DNA of 64,000 bases, taken from Rhynchospora pubera. Taxonomy: Eukaryota; Streptophyta; Magnoliopsida; Poales; Cyperaceae. The notes beneath the pieces were generated by a model that was not told the DNA's origin, ran no database searches, and was given only the letters and a program-made list of their open reading frames with translations. The stretch covers positions 277,283,229-277,347,228 of the forward strand of contig CM051459.1 of the NCBI GenBank assembly GCA_028095005.1. The letters run 5' to 3'. The position numbers and the translations under genes are program-made. Shown here one piece after another: positions 45,390 through 57,356 of the stretch; the first letter of the stretch is position 1; every line of letters starts with the position of its first letter.

Positions 45390-46695
45390 ATGGAAATCGT
45401 CTGCATTTCAAGTTCATCGAAGAACAAGGGGAAGGGTACCAGCAATGACAATCCTCCTGCTCCGTTAGATCCCAAACGGCAAAAAGATTGGACCGTACAT
45501 GAAACGAATGTACTCATTGATGTTGTACAGCAATATCAATCTGCACAAGGTGTTTCTGGGTTGTCCTTTAGCGACGCAGTTTGGTCAGTGCTTCACAAAC
45601 AATTCAAGGCCATAATACCTAATACCATACGCGATAAGGGAAAACTTAAAAACCGAATGAAAGTGATGCGAGAAAAATTTGTGATTTGCTACGACCTAGT
45701 AGATGGCAAGAGTGGTGGCAACTGGGATTATGTGAAACAACGCCCAGGAGCACCCTCCGATGCGGATTATGAACAGATGGTGAAGGTGAGATATTTATAT
45801 TTGAATAATATGAATTTCTTCTCATTTCATACGACTTTTCTTCCTACTGTCATTTATTTTCACTTGTGTACATTAACAGGCCAAAGGTCCGAAAGTAAAT
45901 TTCTTTCTACCTTCTCCTACTGACCCAACCAAGGGTACTTTTCCATGGTACGAACAGATGCGCACAATGATCGGCGGGCAAACATCCAGGAGGAATGCTA
46001 GCAAGCCTTCCTGGGATTGCGAAGGAGAGAACTCTTAGCATCTGCCTGATAGCCAGTGGAGCGCCCGACCATCTGAACAAGGCAGTTCAGATGATGGTGG
46101 GGATTTTCCTAACAACACGAAGGTTAGTTCACCTCCACGCCGATCATACTCTCAGAGAAGCCATCCTGTATCCCAGAGCTCTGGGTCGAAGAGGAAGAGT
46201 ACTGACGAATCTGCTGGTGAAGGCAACTCCAGAAGGAAGAATAAGGGAAAGAGTTATCGGGAAAGGCACTCAAATGAGAAAGCAGAGCTGCAGAAACTGG
46301 CCATAGCCGGCCTGGAAATTGCCAATAGCATCAAAGCCGAGAGCACGTAGGAGAGGGAGCAGATTGAAGAATGCATTATTAAGATGAATGACTTTGGGTA
46401 TAGTAGTGGTTCAGAATTTGACTACATACTGCACGAGATTGAATGTCTTAGCAGACGAGTGTGGTTTCTGAAGGCTACAAAGGAGATGGTGACAACTTGG
46501 TTGGTTGGGACTAAGCTTTTCGGCACCCAGGGTCCAGCCGAAAATAACCCCTATGGGTTCACTGCAATGTTGTCCAGAGGTCAAGTCATGCCTTCATATC
46601 CCAACCCCCGTCCCCACGGTGGATACAATTATGGTTATCCTCCATTAGATTCTGAGCCATTTCACTGCGCCCCAAGTTCACTAATGTGTTGCTGA
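45390..46695 (+). pseudogene. Harbinger ORF1, Myb/SANT-like DNA-binding protein, with two stops
   Basis: Exon 1 (45390-45785) begins with an ATG and ends at a GTGAGA donor. Exon 2 (45880-46695) follows a TTAACAG acceptor in phase, giving about 403 codons. Residues about 32-130 form the plant Myb/SANT-like (trihelix-type) domain: W-T-V-H-E at the start, AVWSVLHKQF in the middle and a NWDYVK segment near the end. Ser/Arg/Lys-rich linker sequence and a C-terminal helical region follow. In Harbinger elements this protein binds the element ends and escorts the nuclease. TAG at 46036 and TAG at 46348 interrupt an otherwise continuous frame; each is one C-to-T step from CAG. Confidence 0.82.
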
Positions 46696-47124
46696 AAGAA
46701 AGGCTATTAGGAGTAGGTTTTTGGTTGTGGGTTAGGACTTGTTGCAACTTGGTTGTCCTAGGGTGTTCCGAGTTACTTGGGGTGGGACTTTAGTTATGTT
46801 CTATTTTAGTTACTTGGTTGTCCTATGTATTAAGTAGGATTGGAACAGTAAGTGATACTTGAAGCTTATTGCTGTAATTTTATATTATGTATTATTATGT
46901 TGTGTACTCGAAAGTTAACTCTGATGGCAGTATTATTTACCGAACCATTATGTAGGGATTGCATTTGCATTATTTATTCTGTCAGTGATTTCAGATGATT
47001 TAATCTTACTATTGTGATGTTTCATATTTGGTAAAACATTATTTATACTTTTGCACTATTCACAAATCTGTAGAAAAATTACTAACTTTTATGTTAATTG
47101 CTTCTCATTTTAGGGTCGATAGCA

Positions 47125-48858
47125 ATGCCTCGCAACTTGGATGAAAGAAAGAAGAGGAGGCGACAATGCAAATATCAAGCAGCTCTTTGGTGGTATAATG
47201 CAGCAGTCCAGTTTGCTATTCGTTGGCGAGACTTGAGGCGCGAGGGAAATGAAACTGGTGCTGAACGTATAACATGACATCTGAACAGCCACCCTTCAGT
47301 ATGTCATAACCATTACCGTCTTAACCCATCTAACTTCAGAATTCTGTGTGATGAACTTAAGGTTCGGGGGTTAGAATGCAAAGGTGATGTCATACTTGAG
47401 GAGTGTGTGGGGATGTTTCTTCAGATGGTTGCACAAGGAACTACCATGAGAGGATTGGCGGAGGATTTCCAGCATTCTGAAGAGACGATTTGGCGATACA
47501 TACATTTGGTAATGTCTGCAATGCTCAGAATGAAGCGTGATTACATCAAACTGCCTGGGCCTGATGATGCACAAGTACATCCGAAATTGCGAGAAGGGAC
47601 AGAATACTATGCATTCAAGGAACAAATACACCCCACGGGGCTCGGTTTTTCATAAAAAAAGACTATATTTAATCAAATTTGTGTTAATTAGTCCCTTTAA
47701 AGTACTTCTATAGTGAGTTAAAAAAAAATTCTTAGAGTCATCCTTGAAATCATACCAAAATAATTACAAATACTTGCACAGTTATATGCAAGCATGGTCT
47801 ACAATTTGACAAACCTACATGCACAAGAAAAGATAAATTGCAAGCAACCAAACAACATCAGGGAATCATTTAGATGGAAGATTTATATAAAATAAGTCTG
47901 TTAATTCCAAAGAGTTTAATTAGTCTATTAACTATAGCTGGTTAATTTTAGAATGTATGTACTCTAAAGGTGAGTTCAGTTTGCGTGTATAATAATGAAA
48001 TTTGATCTGTAACCTTTCAGATAAGTAATGTACAAATATTCAAAGAATGTATCAATAAAGATCTTCTCTTTCCTTTGCTTTTTCTATCTGTACAATTTCA
48101 ATTTTGACTTATACATAAGCATTTGGTTATTGTAGGATGCATTAGGTGCTATAGATGGAACACACATCCCTGCGTTTCCTGATAGTGAGGAAGAATTCAA
48201 GGAACGGTGGAGGAACAGGAAGGGTAATATCACACAAAATGTCATGGCAGCAGTAGACTTTGATGGGAGATTTGTTGTTGTCCTCGCAGGCTGGGAGGGA
48301 TCCGGTCACGACAGTCTGATATTGCCTAAAGCCTTGGAGAAAGTTTTTTCGGTCCCTGAAGGACGGTATTACCTTGTTGACAGTGGATATCCAAATACCC
48401 ACCAATTTCTAAGCCCATACCGTGGTATAACATACCACTTGGCACAGTTTCGACAACGCAGGATGGAGAATCGGTACGAAAATGGTGAGGAGTTGTTCAA
48501 TCACTGACATGCGCAGCTGCGGAATGTCGTTGAGAAAGCATTTGGCATTCTTAAAGGTCGATTCAGACTTCTGAAAGACATGCACCAGTACAAGTATGAT
48601 TTCCAGACAGACATTGTCCTTGCGTGCTGTGTAATTCACAATTTTCTCATTCGACATCCAAACTCTCATGGTGACAACCTTCCAGAGGAGGCCGATAGCG
48701 ATGAAAGTGATGGCTCAGATACTGACAATCCCTCTACCTCAGGGGTAGGACCCATGGCGGCAAGTTCTAGGCGCACTGATGCTCAAAGAGGGAGTGAGAT
48801 GAGAGATAAAATTAGAGATTTGCTGTGGAATTCAAGGTGCGGTAATGCTGAAAGTTGA
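47125..48858 (+). pseudogene. HARBI1-like DDE nuclease (Harbinger transposase), with two stops
   Basis: Exon 1 is 47125-47619 and exon 2 is 48136-48858 (about 405 codons). The start ATG lies just after an acceptor at 47112-47113, again implying a 5' UTR intron. The catalytic DDE residues are present in context: D in GAIDGTH, D in LVDSGYPN and E in NVVEKAFGILKGRF. The N-terminal region has an ILCDELK-type helix and a VAQGTTMRGLAEDFQHS helix-turn-helix-like segment. TGA at 47275 and TGA at 48505 interrupt the frame, each one C-to-T step from CGA. The exon 1 border AAG is followed by GA instead of GT, so splicing is probably also lost. Confidence 0.85.
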
Positions 48859-50270
48859 ATCAAGTGTGGCACGGAGCTGAGTTCGGAATAAGTGCTGTAG
48901 TAAGTTTTATATCTCTTTGATAGCTTAAGTAGTAATGTTTAAGAACAAATATACAAATTGGTACAAGGTCAACAACAAATAGGATAACAACCAGTGGGGT
49001 ATTTTTGGAATTTGGTTGAGAGAAATCCTTGTTGATTAACTGTTTGTCCAACAATAATAGCGGTAAACAATGATAACAAAATAGGTAGGAATTAAGCTGA
49101 TGTCAAACTACTTACTGCTCAGTGTAACCCCAGAGGGCGGATGTCAAAGTAAGATAATAACAGCGGTAAACGATGGTAGGATAAAAGTTGGTTAATTTTA
49201 GTTTCAGCCTAGAAAAGTGGAAAAAAATGGTTGGATAACCATGGCATGCTTTGCACCAGAATTGAAATGTCTGTTTGCTATCCATTCATTTGTACAGTGT
49301 GTAATTGTTTTCAATGTAAGTTATGGTCTGGTACAACCTGACACAAGAAGTAGGCTTCACTGTTAATTAATGCAAGATGTCCTTTACTTTCCATTATTTC
49401 TCATTAAGTGCAATGCCTTGTATAGTGCAGGTGATCGAGCTGTTTTGAAAATAATGATTTCACAATTGTTCATCTGTGCAAATCACCTGTAGAAGATTAG
49501 TGTAAGATTTGAAGGTGACCAGTACTGACCTTGCGAAGGTTCTGTAATGTTTTCTTAAGTTTACTTGCTTAGTCATGGTGAAATTCTTTTTTCCTTTTTA
49601 ATAATTACTGACATCAGTAGAGAACGTAGGTGAGTGTTTGTTCATTGTCAGGCTCTTTGTTGTGTTTTAATTTGCTGTTCTATTTTTCAAAAATTTTCAG
49701 AGTGTTCTTTAATTACTGTTCTGATATGAACTATTGTTCTTTGTTGAATATTTATGCTAAATGTTGCATTTTAGAGATGCTCTATTTTCAAATATGACTT
49801 TTGCTTAATAAGTGCGTTGTTTTAATATCTGTTGTGTATAATTTTTTGTTATGATGGCTATTGTGTATATCATGGTGTATATTATTTTGTGCTCTAGGTT
49901 ACAATAGCCTGAGAGAGATGACGCCAACATGGACTTTGCGCCAAAAAAAACAATGATGGCTGCCTCCAAAAAAAAAAAAGTTATAAATCAATCTCAAACA
50001 ATAATTTAACTTTTCCATGCCCCCTTATTCTTATTCCAGTATTTCCAAACACGCCAGAATTAGCTCATGGATAAGGAGTTATCGGGATTGGGTAATTCCT
50101 AACTCTTATCCTGATTCCTTATGCAAGGACCTTCCAAACACACCCTTAATTACTTGAGGTCCCCTATGCAAATTCTTGTTACTTTCCCTATTAAACAAAG
50201 TCTTGGAGAGTATGCTTGATAGAAAAGTTGTGGTTCCATAACATTTCCAGGATGCGATCCTCTAACACAT

Positions 50271-50277
50271 TATAAAT
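50271..50277 (+). promoter_or_regulatory. TATA box of the bZIP gene
   Basis: TATAAAT lies 108-114 bp upstream of the ATG and about 125 bp from the right end of the Harbinger element. A CT-rich leader (CTCTCTC) with no upstream ATG follows it. Confidence 0.65.
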
Positions 50278-50384
50278 CCCTCACCAACCTCTCAAGCAAT
50301 CCCGCTTGATCTTCAATCCTCTCTCTCTTTTCATCTCTCTCTCATTCTCTCTTCTATATCTCTCCCTCTCTATCTCAAAAAACA

Positions 50385-50915
50385 ATGAATCCAGGAGGAG
50401 TTGCAAGCATGCCATACATGCCTATACCAAACCCTTCTTCTTTCTACCCCCATTACTACATGTCAAGAGATGCTATTCCCTCATTCCATTTTGGGATGCA
50501 CATCCCCTCAATGCAACTCATGCATGATCTTGTTTTACCTGCAACTGAAATTGCAACTACTTACGGCAAGCGTAGCTCAGATGAGATGGACGAATACCAA
50601 TTTCGACAAGCTGAAGAAAGGAGAAAAAGAAGGATGATATCCAACAGAGAGTCGGCCAGGAGGTCGCGCATGCGGAAACAAAAACAATTGCATGAGCTGT
50701 GGTCCCAGGTTATAAGTCTCCGGGGTGCCAATAGGCAACTGCTTGATGAGTTGAATGGAGTAGAATGTAACCGTGACCAAACCTTGCGTGAAAACGCCAG
50801 GCTCAGGGAAGAGAAAGCTAAACTCGAGAAGCAGTTGCAGGAGCTGGAGTTGCATGAAGAGAGACTTGAGGGACATGAAGTAAACGGAAATGAAAACTGT
50901 CCAATTGAGAAATAA
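50385..50915 (+). CDS. bZIP transcription factor, bZIP42/43-like (group S type)
   Basis: A 176-codon single-exon frame starts at the first ATG after the TATA box and ends in TAA. The basic region (about residues 79-97) contains N87-x7-R95 within ISNRESARRSRMRKQ, the plant bZIP DNA-contact motif for ACGT-core elements. After it, L105, L112, L119, V126, T133, L140 and L147 form a seven-residue zipper for dimerisation. The N-terminus is Pro/Met/Tyr-rich and may act in activation. The short, intronless layout and the RKQKQLHELWSQV segment match the bZIP42/43 group. The leader lacks the conserved upstream frame of sucrose-regulated group S1 members. Nuclear role and group come from family knowledge; the exact orthologue is not assigned. 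Confidence 0.92.
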   Translation: MNPGGVASMPYMPIPNPSSFYPHYYMSRDAIPSFHFGMHIPSMQLMHDLVLPATEIATTYGKRSSDEMDEYQFRQAEERRKRRMISNRESARRSRMRKQKQLHELWSQVISLRGANRQLLDELNGVECNRDQTLRENARLREEKAKLEKQLQELELHEERLEGHEVNGNENCPIEK

Positions 50916-52618
50916 ACCTACAAGGCATTGAGAGCCTCTTCGTTATTCTTATTTTAAAATGTTATTTCGGCGCTTTTTTGGGTTTTATTTTTCTTGGTGC
51001 ATGTCGGCATGGATATTATTCAGATTCGATGAGTTCTCTCTTTCCTATAAGGCTATAACGTCTTTCTTAATTTATTATTTCTTGAAATTAGGAACGTCTC
51101 AAAAAGGTGAATGAACGAGTCTCATAGCTTAAGAACATACAATTATTTATCTAATTTCTAATAAAAGTATACAAATGGAAGACAAATAAGCATGTGGTAG
51201 TGCTATGTACCAAGAAAATACAATGACAACTCAATTACGTTTTCGGGAACTACACAGAAAAGAAAATCTATGCAAACTTATCTGAAGTAATTATTAACAT
51301 TTTTCTCATGCTCACTGCAATTAACAAAGACAACTTTTGGAAATAACTTGTAAATCAACCTAAAAAAAGAACCAAAAAAAGGATGAAGTCAGAAAACAAT
51401 AGAACAAACTGCCACCAAAAAATCTTTTCACGTTAGCTTGATAAACACTGATAGCCACATATGTTGGAAACAAGGAAAAAGCTTGATTTGAGACCATTTA
51501 CTTCGAAGTAAATACCATTATGCGATACCTTTGGAAATAAAACTATAATCCGATATGTTGACATCAATTTAGTTCCTGGATTTGGCTCACTAATTGAGTG
51601 TAAATCTTTCAGAGAAAAATGCAATGTACCTTTTACAATCCAACAATAATAATTGGTACATTCCCAAAATAAGGTTGTAGGTTTCAGGTACGAGAAATGT
51701 AGGGTCTCATTTGCGAATTTGGTATGTAGAAGTCGAAGCGGATAAGATCTCTACTTTATTAAGCAAAGAGAATTTAGGTTTGATCAAGTACAACAAAGCC
51801 TCTAGAGAACCTTTTAGTATTAATTTTTAATTTGTCAAAAGCCATTAATGTTCTGTATGGGGCCTCCAATTGATCTATAAGTGTTCAATCAGTGACGTCT
51901 TATTTTTGGAATTGGAAAGCAAAAGCACCTTCAACGTTGACAGCCACGAACTGTTTCAGAAGCTACTGCATGAGCTCTTCTCTGTTATTTATCCAATTGA
52001 ACTAGCATGGAATTTTATGAATCATACAATGGAGATTGAAAATTGAAATTTTCATCACCATCAAGTTTGAAAATCCGAAGCACTAACCTGGTTGTAAATA
52101 ATTTTAAATTTGGGAATATAACCAAAATAATAAAGGGTACAGGCATAGCCTTTTCCTTTGTAAAAGCAGAAATAAGGTGGAAGTTTAACCTAAAAAGAGA
52201 CTGAAATGGTAAGCATGCGCTATATTTTATATAACAAGCACCAAAATATTTCATTCTGTTTAAACTGTTCAACCAGGCCAGAGTGCCTGAATCGAAGATT
52301 ACTGATATGAACCAGTTCAGTAGCTGCAAATGCATCCCTAGCCACTTTAGGGACTACTGAACAAGACAATGCAGAAAGGAAGCAATTGAAGAAAACAATT
52401 ACATGAATGAAAAAAAACTTGTGAAGAAGTATACCTATGCATATTTTCTTCATCTACTACCTCTCAGTAGTATAGACTTGAAAAGGACTTGTGAAAAAGT
52501 TATACCTATGTATATTTTCTTCTCCTATTACCTCTCAGTAGTATAGATTCTGTCAAACTACAAAAACCTCTTCTTTTAGCAAACAAGAATTGATAGAGAT
52601 TCTGAAGAGGCAGCAGCA
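50916..52618. other. Intergenic DNA between convergent genes
   Basis: It holds the 3' ends of the bZIP gene and of the minus-strand gene at 52619. A roughly 70-bp direct duplication (52417-52550) lies in the probable 3' UTR of the latter. The frame 52015-52335 on the minus strand has no recognised content. Confidence 0.5.
52417..52550. repeat. Tandem duplication of about 70 bp
   Basis: The unit starts ACTTGTGAA(A/G)AAGT and includes TATTTTCTTC and CTCTCAGTAGTATAGA. The two copies begin at 52417 and 52487 and differ at a few positions. Confidence 0.85.
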
Positions 52619-55002
52619 TCACTCTCCAAATTCAGAATTATCACAGTTCTCCTCAACCTTAGTGCCTAAAATCACTAAAACTAGATCGTTAAGTTCCTTC
52701 TCTTGAATTTCCAATACTTCCTCAGCATTCTGTTTCAGGTCTACAAGCTGTGCACACAGCTTGTTCTTATGAAGCTCAGCTTTTTTCCTAAGCTGAACCA
52801 GTGTATCCACTGCCAACTGGGCAGCATGCTGGTGCTGCACACGCATCTCAGAGCTCTCTTTTTGGGCCCGCTCAAGGTCAAGTAGCAGGTGTTTCACATA
52901 CATGGAGATTCGTGATTGGAAGTCAGAGATGTATTTCTGGAGACCAATAGCACGCTCAAGACGGTGGTTGGTAGATGATGCTCTTATCTCAGCTTGCACA
53001 CCAATTTTTGACATATCGGCCACCTTCTTGTGGATTTCTGATGCATCTAATTCAAGCCGGGCCATGTGAGTCTCGAGTTCACGCATTTTGGTTCGCCAAA
53101 TCTCATTTATTTGACGTTTATGTGACCCGGCACAGGAGGTGCGTACCATTTGCACATACCGTTTGAGTGCACCAATGAAACTGAGCACAGCACCATCGTC
53201 AGAGAAGTCAAAATTGCCATATAGCAATTTGGAGTCCACTATCAGGTCCACCTCACTTGCTGTCTGTATCGAAACAGGATCAACATGAATCTTATTGTGG
53301 ATAGCTTGGAGAACCTTATCAAAATACATCCATTTCAGCTCTAAGTCCAGTCGTGCTACTTCTGATGTAATAGTGGAGCGGGTCCATGAGATGGTGAAAG
53401 CATCAGGATTTTTGCTATGAGCAAAATCTGAAGCAAACGAGTAGCTGTCGAACATTGATTGGAGACTGGATGCCATGGTTAAGACCTCATTACACAACAG
53501 TGCAGAGAGACGCTGCTCTGTGGTTGGTGGCGGTCTTAACATTTGTGTGGCAACAGAGGGAGCATTTTTAAGGGATGATAGTTTTTCACGTTCGGACATC
53601 AGTTTGACAGTTTGAAGAATAAGGTCTTGGGTTATCGACTTGAACAAGATACCACCTGATGATGCCACTGACAAGAGGTGTGATAGGTTGTAGAGGTGAA
53701 ACTGGTACAGCACTGTGTAATGTGTCCATATATATAGTAATACTCTGTTAGCGAACAATTCATTTTTGTCATAATGTACATATTGTTACTCTGATCTCAA
53801 AGGACTGCAGGCAGAGTAACAGTGCCGTGTACAATTCAGATGTGGAATGTGATATGTGCTGGATTAAACTTGAATCAAGCTCACAATTCAATTTTGGTGT
53901 ATATGACCTTCTCTTTCAGTACAGATTTAGTCAGTAAAGATCCCATAACAAGAACATATTTTTCTCATTCGGTGCACTTCTACAATAATTAATGAAGAAA
54001 GAAAAAACACACACACCTTTTCTTACTTCTAGTATCTTTAGTTGATTCTCCATATCTGGAACATCAGACTTTATCATTTTGCTCTTCACCTTTCCATCAA
54101 CCTTTGCTTTACCTCTGCTTGGCTCCATATCTGACTTGCTGAGATTTTTTATTGGAGTCCTTTTACCATTCGGATTATTCATGGTGGCTTGACTTGTGAA
54201 CAGGGACTCATTTGTTGCAGACTGCCCTGTATCCTTGAGCTTGATGTCTGTTGAGACCAGCTTGGGGAGATATATCAGCTCAAGATCATGCTTAATTTTC
54301 TCAACTGTGAATTAAGTAAAAAGACCTGTTATTGATTCAGAATTATGAGGGAATCTACACAATCAACTCCAATTCAGATCTTATGACTAAATTTTTTTGG
54401 ATTCAAAAGTCTAGTTAATATATATATTGCCTTAAACAGCTTTACATTATGCGATAAAACCTGACTGCTACTTCAATTTCAGTTATGTCTTAATTTAACC
54501 TAATAACTTGATTAGCCACAGAGCTACTAGGAGCAAATACATAAATATCAGCAAAGCATGGAGAAAAGAGCAAAATGTCAGATCAAAGGATTTCATCCAC
54601 TTCAAAGCTGATCTGTGCATTCCAACCTAACACAATTTAGTATCGCACAATCATTACAAATAAGAGAGAAAACAAGAGACAACACATACGGATCTCATTG
54701 ATTCGGCCAGATGTGAAGTCTTCATTCTTCCTCCATTTCTGAGAACATTCAAGTAATTCTTCCAGAGCATCCTGCAGATTCCAACCATGCTTATGCAAGG
54801 TTTTACAATACCTATCAATGTGCTTCCTGTACAGATTGTACTCCTTTTGAATCACTGCTATAGCCTTCTCACATTCCAAGACGTTAGATGCAGCTGCTGG
54901 ATGTTGTATGGCCTTCTCTTTCTGGCTGTTTGGCTGGATGGACATGCTAACTTGGCTAGTAGAGACAATTTCCATGTGTAGATTTGGTTGCAATGCCTCC
55001 AT
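52619..55002 (-). CDS. Coiled-coil protein of unknown function (about 557 aa)
   Basis: Three coding exons join in phase: 54690-55002, 54027-54304 and 52619-53701. The ATG at 55002 lies 8 bp after a splice acceptor, so there is a 5' UTR exon, probably ending at 55494. Exon 1 contains a conserved helical segment (residues about 43-92, including KEYNLYRKHIDRYCKTLHKH). Exon 2 is basic and Ser/Lys-rich. Exon 3 holds a mostly helical region of 360 residues, with probable coiled coils near its end (LERAQKESSEMR, VLEIQEKELNDL). I do not recognise the family; a cytoskeletal or chromatin scaffold would fit but is a guess. An upstream partial copy of promoter, exon 1 and exon 2 lies at 56003-57550. Confidence 0.8.
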
Positions 55003-55494
55003 ATCAAGATCTGTAAGGATTAGCGAGAAGTTATTTGAGTTTCAAGTTTGTGGATCTGTCAAAATCAGTCTTGAAATAAATTAACAAATAAGAAGCAATG
55101 GTGTACGCTGGTCTGAATAAATGATCTCTGTATCAGAGGTTGTCATGTGGAAGCATCTATAAATGACTGGTTGCTTCAGATGTGGGTAACCGAGAATGTT
55201 TTTGGCAACACTTTTGATCTACAATCATCGTCTCATTAAGAAGAATCGTCAAACAGGAAGAAAGGAACAGTGATCACTGATTTCTATAAATCAAGCCCAC
55301 TAAAGTTCTTATCCCTGCTGAAACTAAAGTAATTTGAACAATTAGAGATGAATCTAAATGAAATTCTTGAGCGCTGTTATTCACAAAATTTGAAGAAGTA
55401 AATCATTTTGTATCAAATTGCATGGATTTCCTAAATTTCTCAGAATCTCTTTTCTAGATCTTTGCAGAACACAATTCTCTTACTTGCATCTCAT

Positions 55495-55640
55495 GGACAA
55501 CTCCCTAAGCTCTCTATCACAATCTAAACTTCAATCTTGAGCACAAAAAATCGGGAGTTTGATTAAGCATTATATTTTTCAATTTTAAGTTCCCATATGC
55601 TACTTTTAATACCCCCTGCATAGCAGGTTCCAGCTTTTTT
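55495..55640 (-). promoter_or_regulatory. Promoter and 5' leader of the 52619-55002 gene
   Basis: The sequence at 55605-55700 (GCATAGCAGGTTCC, AATCTGACCCATCC, GAATTTAGGAG) is collinear with 57468-57555 upstream of the second cassette, so both cassettes have their own version of the promoter. A donor (GCAA|GTAAGAG, exon end at 55494) would splice the leader to the acceptor before 55002. Confidence 0.45.
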
Positions 55641-56002
55641 AATCTGACCCATCCAATCTAAACAGATGGGCTGGGTCTAAAGCACTGGTAAGAATTTAGG
55701 AGACTTCTAATTAGAGACCCAATCCCAAATGCAAGATAATAGTCACACAGTCCAGAACACCCTTCTATTCTTTATATTCAACATCAAAAAGCATCACACA
55801 AGGCCCTTTTTTAATTAAGTCTTAGGGTCAATCAAACCATCTCAATCTGGGTACGTAACCTTCTTTGTTGTACAGATTTAAACAAAAAAGGTACAAGCTG
55901 CATTTACACAGTAAGTCAGTAAAGAGATTATAAGAAGAGACTTACCTCATTTCGGCCACTTTTAGAATTGATTTTTTTTTTTTTAAAAGTACCTTGTTTT
56001 AC

Positions 56003-56926
56003 TTCTAGTATCTTTACTTCATTCTCCATATCTCGGGCTTTGGATTTTACCACTTTGCTCCTCCTCACGTCTGCTGTATCAAGTTTTTCTATTCCTTTGT
56101 TTTGCTCTATATCTAACTCACTGAGATATTTTGTGCGAGTCCTTTTACCATACAAATTCTTCATGGTGTTTTGACTTGAGAACAGGGGATCCTTGGTGAT
56201 CTTGGGGGGATATATCAGCTCGAGGTCATTCTTGATTCTCTCAACTGTCAGAAACAAAGGAAACATTATTTATTGAGCATTGCAATACTCGATTTGCAAA
56301 GTTCAGACTCAGTTCAGTTCTATTTGACCCAATTTTTCCTCAAATTAAGTCAAATTTACACCAATTTTTGCTTGAATGAGCGCTAAATTATGCATTGATA
56401 CCTGACTGAGACTTAAATTTCAGTTCTTGCATAGTGTAGCCTGATAGCTCAATCAGCCATATGCTGCCAATGATAAGACCAGGACACTTTTAGTAGCTAC
56501 GAGCAAATACTTAAAGTTCAACCATACAGTTTAAAGGAAAATTCCCAAGGAAAATCAAATCTCATTCATTCAAAGCTGATATTTGCATTCCATACGACAT
56601 GTACTTCTCAGCATCACGCTATTATTAAAATGAAGATAGAGAAAGTGCTCACGGATCTCCTTGATTTGGCCAGAGGTGAAGTCGTCTTTTTTCTTCCAAT
56701 TCTTTGAACATGTATGTAATTCTTCTAGAGCCTTCTGCAAGTTCCAACCATGCTTATGCAAGGTCTTGCAATACCTATCAATGTGCCATTTGTACAGATT
56801 GTACTCCTTCTGAATTGCTGCCATAGCCTTCTTGCATTCTGAGGAGTCGGATGCAGCTGCAAAATCTTCTGTGTCTTGGCTGAGACAGACAGCTTCCAGG
56901 TATAGATTTGTTTGTGATTCTTCCAT
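56003..56926 (-). CDS. Duplicated N-terminal cassette (exons 1 and 2) of the coiled-coil gene
   Basis: Exon 1 (56653-56926) and exon 2 (56003-56244) are clear paralogues of the first two exons of the downstream gene. They share KEYNLYKWHIDRYCKTLHKH, HGWNLQKALEEL, the DLELIYPPK start of exon 2 and the same splice phases (172 codons). No copy of the large third exon lies between 55100 and 55990. Exon 2 ends in phase 0 at a GAA|GTAAAA donor, the phase of the exon 3 acceptor at 53701, so a transcript could skip the second cassette and use the shared exon 3. Otherwise it makes a short protein or is a non-functional duplicate. A 5' UTR exon probably ends at 57258 (CTG|GTATGA). Confidence 0.7.
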
Positions 56927-57312
56927 TTTGAGATCTGACAGATTAAGGTGTTTTCTGGCATAAAAGAACTCTAAATCAGAGGCTGTGATGCGAAATAATT
57001 AAAAAATGTGACTTCAAAACTCAGAGCCGTTATGCATCTTTCATAACATTTCAGATCTGAACAATGGAAATCTCTCTGAGGCAAATCATCGAACAATACG
57101 GAAGCAAAATGAAACTTTGGATCGCTATTTAGTAGATCAAAACAGGACACGCAGTGCTTCTATTTCAGGCAATGCAGTAAAATCTGGATAACAAAACTAA
57201 AGAGAAATCGCTGTGAAAACAAGGCAAAAACAAATTTCGAGCGTACTTATTTCATACCAGATCGTGAGAATCCGATTCTCAGGATCGCTCAGATCATCAA
57301 CGCCTCTTCAGA

Positions 57313-57317
<5 letters not shown>

Positions 57318-57352
<35 letters not shown>
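57318..57352. repeat. CT microsatellite in the upstream cassette leader
   Basis: An uninterrupted CT run (GA on the transcribed strand) inside the inferred 5' UTR of the upstream cassette. GA-rich leaders are common in plant genes. Confidence 0.85.

Positions 57353-57356
<4 letters not shown>

Larger units (their letters stand above)
43987..50145. mobile_element. Two-gene PIF/Harbinger element (6159 bp)
   Basis: The ends are GGGCATGTTTGGATAGGG and, inward from the right, GGGTGTGTTTGGAAGGTCC, with TTA duplicated at 43984-43986 and 50146-50148. Subterminal AATAAG/CTTATTC motifs occur at both ends. It contains the two genes that define this superfamily, a Myb/SANT-like ORF1 and a HARBI1-like nuclease, both on the plus strand. 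A 5' UTR intron is suggested by a donor at 44397. Both genes carry premature stops, so the copy is not autonomous. The segments 43987-45389, 46696-47124 and 48859-50145 are non-coding element DNA. Confidence 0.88.

Noticed and set aside
45995..46306. 103-codon frame in ORF1 as a separate gene
   Set aside because: It is out of phase with the Myb/SANT-like frame, which continues through the same DNA with only two stops.
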